Source: Hepatocystis sp. ex Piliocolobus tephrosceles (lineage: Eukaryota; Apicomplexa; Aconoidasida; Haemosporida; Plasmodiidae). From it: a stretch of DNA of 22,981 bases. Location: positions 1 to 22,981 of the forward strand of contig CABPSV020000211.1 of assembly GCA_902459845.2 (NCBI GenBank), written 5' to 3'. The position numbers and the translations under genes are program-made. Below the pieces are notes generated by a model. It did not search any database. It had not been told where the DNA came from and saw nothing but the letters and a program-made list of their open reading frames with translations. This document shows, in pieces, positions 17,617-22,981 of this stretch. Within the stretch, counting starts at the first letter, position 1. Each line of letters begins with the position of its first letter.

Positions 17617-18774
17617 ATGTTCTTTTCAATTTTTATTTTATTTAATTATTTACTTTGTTTATATATTTACCGAACTAATAACCAAATAAAATGTTATACA
17701 AAAAAACATTTAGGTGTTGCTTTAAGCATATTATTGATTAGATTATGCATTACAGGTAACATAAAACAGTAAAAATTAATATATATATATATTTATATTT
17801 ATCTATTATAATGTTTTTTTTTTTATTTTGCATTTTTTATTTTTAATTTATTTAATTTATATAATACTTTATATATATAATATCAATGCTTATGTATATT
17901 TATAGAACCGTTAAATAATTATATGAATGATCAAGTAATAACTGCCCAAATTAGGGGACGATTATTAGGACAAATACATAGGGATAACAGAAGTTTGACC
18001 TCACAAATAGATGTAAAACAAAAACAAGTCTGTAATGACAATGAAATTAAAGTAAGTAAAGTTCCAGATGAACATTATGAAAAAGTATATATGGAAATGA
18101 TATCCAATATGTATAATAATAACTATAGTCAATTTTTTGATAATTTTAATAAACAATATATGGGTGAAGATACAAGTGCTATGCCAAAAGCAGAAACAAG
18201 TCATATGAAGGATTTAGAATCCAATAATTCTGTTGGAAATGATAAAAACGAAAGCCGGAGCACAGGACATTATAAAGATCATGAAGAATTTGTGGATCCT
18301 GTCAATATGTTTGATAATATAATGCAGCAATATAAAGAGTATGAAAATAATTTAGTGGGGTTAATAAAAACATTAAATGATGCAGTTGATACAAATACTA
18401 TGATAACTATATTTAACTATGTTCTTATTATGCAGAAAAATAATTACATTATATTACTTAAGAGTATTTATCAATATTTCACTTCACTGTGTATAAAACA
18501 TCAAATACCGGAGTATTATAAACAAAGACAATTTATAAAAGTATATGATAAAATAACGAGTGATATGTTGCATTTAGAAAAAGAGTGTCTTAGGTATTTA
18601 GCAAGTATGGTTGGAAATAAATCGATGAAACGTGTTACATATCAAAAATTGTTAAGTGAAATTTTAAAAAAGTTTAATGAATTAATAAGATATTGGGCAA
18701 ATCATTCTAGAATATATTTTCAATGTAAAATTAAAAGATATGTGAAAATAACAAAGAGAACAATTACTATTTAA
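17617..18774 (+). CDS. Two-exon PHIST-like exported protein with PEXEL
   Basis: Exon 1 (17617-17755, 46 codons plus one base) encodes a signal-like hydrophobic N-terminus. A 150-bp GT-AG intron follows, and exon 2 (17906-18774) restores phase (G+AA gives Glu); 335 residues in all. RLLGQ at residues 65-69 matches the PEXEL motif. From about residue 180 a helical domain resembles PHIST/PRESAN: helices with spaced aromatics, the stretch KHQIPEYYKQRQFIKVYDKI, close to the family pattern IP-x-x-Y-K then KVY, and a late ELIRYWANH. PHIST proteins are exported to the host red cell and bind membrane-skeleton or surface ligands. Only one Trp remains where the family normally has several, so it is a divergent member. 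The exon layout (signal exon, PEXEL at start of exon 2) is standard. The first Met of exon 2 (17923) is not the start, because the exon 1 signal joins in frame. Confidence 0.85.
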
Positions 18775-18815
18775 AGTGAAGAAAATAAATAGTGACCACA
18801 TGCATGTACATATAT

Positions 18816-19075
18816 ATTTATTTATGTATTTATTTATTTATATATTTATTTATTTACTTATTTGTTTATTTATTTATTTATTTACTTGTTTATTTATTTA
18901 CATATTTATTCACTTATTTGTTTACTTATTTATTTATTTATTTACTTTTTATTTATTTACTTATTTATTTACTTATTTATTTACTTATTTATTTAATTAC
19001 TTTTTTATTTAATTACTTTTTTATTTAATTAATTTTTTATTTAATTAATTTTTTATTTAATTAATTTTTTATTTA
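18816..19075. repeat. Degenerate TTTA tetranucleotide array
   Basis: TTTATTTATTTA with scattered C and G changes (TTTACTTA, TTTGTTTA), turning at the end into TTTTTTATTTAATTAA units of 16-17 bp. It begins 41 bp after the PHIST-like stop codon and probably includes its 3' UTR. Overlapping Tyr/Leu/Ile-only frames are artefacts. Confidence 0.9.
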
Positions 19076-19861
19076 TATGTTTTTTCTTGTAAAATTTGAT
19101 TTTTTAAAATTTTAATTTGACACATATGTTTAATGCAATAAATTAAAGTTTTTTTTTTTTATTGTTATAAATATTCCTTTTCCGTTTTATTTTTATTGTT
19201 GCACTAAACAATAGTATTTGTCATTAGTTGTCATATATATATTGTTCTTGCATAAATAATAAAACTTGTTTAGACATATGTACTTTACTCTGTTTTTGTA
19301 CTTTTGAATAACCAGTTATAAGTTATCTTGTAAAAACCAAATTTATAAAATTAATAACCGATGCTATTAAAAATATATGAAAAACATATTATATGAGTAC
19401 AAATTTAGTGTTAAATAAATGATACACAGAATCAATGAGTATTATTAATACATGAATGGTTGTTGTAATTTTAAGTAATTAGTTACTTTTATAATATATT
19501 TTACAGTTAAAGTAACTTATTGTATTAAATCAATTTGAAAGATGTTATAAGTTATGTTTATAGTACAAAAAAATATTTACATAGTAGTAACGCATTTTTT
19601 TTTTAACAATTGTGTATAATATATAAAAAGCATATTGTAATTAATGTTACTAAAAAGTGAGTTGTTTTTATAAAAATAGTTGTCAAATATTGGATTGAAA
19701 AAAATAAAAAAAAAACATAGATACATATTAATAGTAATAAAATGTATTATTTAGTAATATTTTTCAAACATCAAACCAGGATAACTTAAATTTATATTGA
19801 TAAATAGTAACTTAAACTTAAAGAGTATGGATAAACATTGTTAAAATAAAATTTTTACTCA

Positions 19862-19922
19862 AAAATTTAACCCAAAATTTTAACCCAAAAATTTAACCCA
19901 AAATTTTAACCACAAATTTTAA
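19862..19922. repeat. 13-14 bp array containing TTTAACCC
   Basis: AAAAATTTAACCC and AAAATTTTAACCC alternate over about four and a half units. The unit length and flanking bases do not fit the seven-base Plasmodium telomere repeat. Confidence 0.85.
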
Positions 19923-20954
19923 CTATTAACTGTTAATTCAACTTTTAAGTTATATCTTTTATATGAATTATAAAACCTAGCTATTAATTTGTAACAATTA
20001 AAATTTTATTAATGTTTTATTGAACTTTGCATGTTATTTATATATATTTCGCTAAGTGCAACTGTTTACACAATGTATGAAGTGTGTACCATTCAGTGTT
20101 GAATATTAAACTGTATGATGGCTAAATATAATATAATTGTTTGATTTATAGACTAATTAATGTATTAACTTATTACTATGATTATTGATAGGTATTTGTA
20201 CAGATATAGTTTTATGTTTATTGATACATAATTTTAATTATCAACGATAGGTTAATGTTGATTGATTTGATAATGCATGAATCGTGAGTTATGCTCACTC
20301 ATTGAGATTGTATATTATACTATTTTATTTATTGGTGAAGCTTTTAACGTATATTGTGTTTGTTATGTTGTTTAGTAAAGTTTATTGCATTAAACTAAGG
20401 TTCGATTTGTAGTTTTTAGATTTGGTTAATTTAGTGTGTTTATGTATGTGATAAATGGTTGTTATATATATTAAGTAAATTATTTATAATGCGTTTATAA
20501 AATAAAGAAATTTTATTTTATGTTAAAAAATTTGTTTATATTAATATTTTAAAATTTTGTTATTATTCTTAATATACTACTAATTTAAATATATTTTGCA
20601 TTAAACAATGCTATTTAAAATATAATGAATGCAAAAAAAAAAAAAAAAAAAATTAAAAAAAAAAAAAAAAAAGAGTAACAACCATGTAAAAAACAAGAAT
20701 TTATATAAATAATTAATATAATTGTTTGTTCTTTATTCTCATTGTTACATTTATAGTAATGTTGAGTAATTGTATGTTCATTTAATTATTCTGTTTGTTT
20801 TTGATTTTAGTTTTACTAGAATTGATTATAATTTTTTTTTATGAGTTTATGTTGACAATAGACATAATGTTATATTTGATTCTTAAAGCATAACTTCTTG
20901 CGCCTTGCTTATTCTATGATTTCGTTTTTTCGTGAATGTGGAGTGCATTCGTTC

Positions 20955-21064
20955 GATTAATTTTTGATTATTTTCTGATTAATTTTTGATTAATTTCTGA
21001 TTAATTTCTGATTAATTTTTGATTAGTTTTTGAATAGTTTTTGATTAGTTTTTGATTTATTTTT
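20955..21064. repeat. 11-bp tandem array, about ten units
   Basis: GATTAATTTTT, GATTATTTTCT, GATTAATTTCT, GATTAGTTTTT and GAATAGTTTTT follow each other without interruption. Variation is limited to three positions in most units. It directly follows a GC-elevated patch. Confidence 0.92.
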
Positions 21065-21585
21065 TGTTTTTTTTTCATGTTATATTGCTTAGCTCATGTT
21101 ACAATATGTAATACAAATTTATAATTAAATGCTGTTTATTTTATAAGTTTATTATTGTTATCGTTTTTTTATTTTTTTATATACGTAAAAAAAAAAAATA
21201 CAAATAATCATTTATTTTAAATACATAAAATATAGAATAACATTAAATAATAGGTTTAAAGTTTTTTATATTTAATTGCACACAAAGCTTATTTTTTTTT
21301 TTTTTTTTTTTTTTCTCGTTTAAATAAAATTAAAATCCTTTATATCAGTGGATATTTTTAACTTGGCGTTATTTTTTATAACTGTTTTTTAAAAAGTACG
21401 CGTTGTTTATGATATTAAACTTTTGTGTTGTGTTTATATATATATATATATATATTAAAAATGTGTTAAACGTAATATAATTCTTTTTTTTTGTTCTAAT
21501 TTTGATGTACTATATGAACAATTACAAAAAATACAGATAAGTTATTTAAAATTGTAGCCATGAAACCTTTTTAAAAAAAAAAAAA

Positions 21586-21620
21586 AATACATACGTACGT
21601 ACGTACATACATACATACAT
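21586..21620. repeat. ACGT/ACAT tetranucleotide microsatellite
   Basis: TACGTACGTACGTACATACATACATACAT is a four-base repeat that switches from ACGT to ACAT midway. Confidence 0.85.
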
Positions 21621-21884
21621 AAGCGTATATACAAATACTAAACATATGTAGATATATATTGCTATATATTTAAAATATAATAAAATATCTACTCGTATAT
21701 TAAACAGTAACAATGCAAAAATATTAGTAAATATTGAAGTACATGAACAAAAACAGAAAAAAAAGGCTTACGCTTAAACCGTCAAACAACTATATAAAAG
21801 AAAAGTAAAGGCTTAAATTTTTATCCTTAAAATAGCACATAAAAAACAGGAACTGATGCTTGAATTTTAACGGCTAAATAAACA

Positions 21885-21885
<1 letters not shown>

Positions 21886-21933
<48 letters not shown>
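21886..21933. repeat. Poly-A run of 48
   Basis: Uninterrupted A homopolymer in the gene-free right end. There is no open reading frame upstream that would make it a retroposed tail. Confidence 0.9.
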
Positions 21934-21935
<2 letters not shown>

Positions 21936-22179
21936 TATATATACAGAAAAGCGCATTACAAGATGTATATATATATATATGTATACATATATTTTTCTCA
22001 AAGAGATGGATGATAAAACATGTAAATTACATGGTGAAGTTAAATGGGTTATTTTTGTTACTATTTTTTATTATCATATCCACTTAAGATAAAGTGAAGG
22101 AATGTTATTAATATAAGCTTACGTATGTATACATGTTTAAAAAAAAAAAAAAAAGTACATATAAGGAACAAGCATTCTT

Positions 22180-22242
22180 TGTTATAAGCAAGAAAACAAT
22201 ATTGTACAGTATAACTAGCCAAAATTGTATTTTTATTCTATA

Positions 22243-22290
<48 letters not shown>

Positions 22291-22358
22291 CTCTGTTATA
22301 AGCAATATAGGAATGTTATACGGTATAGCTAGCTAAAAATGTAGCTTTATGCTATATA
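22180..22358. repeat. Duplicated unit of about 70 bp with poly-A separators
   Basis: Copy 1 starts GTTATAAGCAAGAAAACAAT and copy 2 GTTATAAGCAATATAGGAAT. Both go on through GTATAACTAGCCAAAATTGT or GTATAGCTAGCTAAAAATGT and TATATAAAA, and each is followed by a poly-A run. A shorter ATGTATATGCT plus poly-A motif is then repeated at about 22374-22426. Confidence 0.8.
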
Positions 22359-22670
22359 AAAAAAAAAAAAAAAATGTATATGCTAAAAAAAAAAAAAAAA
22401 AATGTATATGCTTAAAAAAAAAAAAAAGTTTTAATTTTTTTTGTTTTACCATTAAAAACGTTATTTTTACTTTTTTTATTTTTCATACAAAATGTAATTA
22501 AAAAAATTTTAAACATAAATTTATTTTTATATTTATTTTTTATCATTTAAAAAATTAATTTTTTTTCCAATTATTAATTAAATCATCAAAGCAATTATAA
22601 AAATTTATTGTAAAAAAATATAAGCATATTTACTTATACATATTATTTGGTATAAATTTAATGCGTAGCA

Positions 22671-22949
22671 AAATTTGTTTGTATATAAAAAATTTGTTTG
22701 TATATAAAAAATTTGTTTGTATATAAAAAATTTGTTTGTATATAAAAAATTTGTTTGTATATAAAAAATTTGTTTATATATATAAATTTTGTTTATATAT
22801 ATAAATTTTGTTTATATATATAAATTTTGTTTGTAAATATAAATTTTATTTGTAAATATAAATTTTGTTTGTAAATATAAATTTTGTTTGTATATATAAA
22901 TTTTGTTTGTATATATAAAATTTGTTTGTATGTATAAAAATTGTTTGCA
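22671..22949. repeat. 19-bp tandem array, about 14-15 units
   Basis: The unit AAATTTGTTTGTATATAAA is repeated without a break. Five or six identical units come first, then GTTTATATATATAAATTTT-type and GTTTGTAAATATAAATTTT-type variants in blocks. The block-wise arrangement of variants suggests stepwise expansion of sub-arrays. Confidence 0.93.
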
Positions 22950-22981
22950 TTATTAGCAGCACTTTAAAATTTTTATTTTAT

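Larger units (their letters stand above)
18775..22981. other. Gene-free, repeat-dense right end
   Basis: No gene is supported in 4.2 kb. The stretch holds a degenerate TTTA array (18816-19075), an AACCC-containing array (19862-19922), a patch of less AT-rich sequence at about 20050-20480 and another at 20893-20957, an 11-bp array (20955-21064), long A and T runs (48 A at 21886-21933, 43 A at 22246-22288), a duplicated unit (22180-22358) and a 19-bp array (22671-22949). Dense tandem arrays without genes could mean this side faces the telomere, but no telomere repeat is present. Confidence 0.65.

Noticed and set aside
18776..19028. Two overlapping Tyr/Leu/Ile-rich frames
   Set aside because: They translate a TTTA tetranucleotide array in two frames.
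19862..19922. AACCC-containing array as a telomere
   Set aside because: Plasmodium telomeres are seven-base units of the GGGTTYA type. These units are 13-14 bp with different flanking bases.
22108..22336. Poly-Phe and poly-Lys frames on opposite strands
   Set aside because: Created by the 43-A run at 22246-22288.

Overview
The window is nuclear DNA of a malaria parasite (Plasmodium). It is extremely AT-rich, with long poly-T/poly-A tracts and large non-coding stretches. Its genes are hallmark Plasmodium types: a TRAP-family sporozoite adhesin, a Duffy-binding-like (DBL) secreted protein, and two-exon exported proteins with PEXEL (RxLxE/Q/D) motifs, one of them PHIST-like. The base composition, the lack of an array of pir genes and the mixture of families fit an avian parasite (P. 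relictum/P. gallinaceum-like) better than a mammalian species. This species call is inference, not proof. The gene content (surface/exported genes, paralogs, tandem repeats, an assembly gap) reads as accessory or subtelomeric rather than conserved core.

Layout from left to right. Positions 1-682 (minus) hold a membrane-protein gene cut by the window edge. Positions 683-3580 are non-coding, with several duplicated blocks. A TRAP-like gene lies at 3581-5050 (plus). A small three-exon membrane-protein gene lies at 5932-6441 (minus) and shares architecture and an N-terminal pattern with the left-edge gene; a competing two-exon reading on the plus strand overlaps its last exon. After 1.9 kb of repeats comes a two-exon PEXEL protein with two C-terminal membrane segments (8339-9485). 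A tandem paralog of it starts at 10289 and runs into a 100-N gap at 10547-10646. The DBL gene is at 12540-14435, just after a 74-T run. A small signal-peptide plus membrane-segment protein is at 15543-15977. A two-exon PHIST-like gene is at 17617-18774. The last 4 kb contain only repeats and a few patches of higher GC.

How the genes could work together: TRAP proteins connect the sporozoite actin-myosin motor to host surfaces, DBL proteins bind erythrocyte receptors, and PEXEL/PHIST proteins are exported into the infected red cell. The cluster is therefore host-facing, but its members act at different life stages, so shared location is better explained by rapid evolution in an unstable region than by co-regulation. 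Splice sites were read by eye and supported by phase agreement; no family searches were run. The most unusual points are the TRAP-like gene in this setting, a secreted DBL protein with no membrane anchor, the tandem PEXEL/2TM pair broken by the gap, and the small membrane-protein family.
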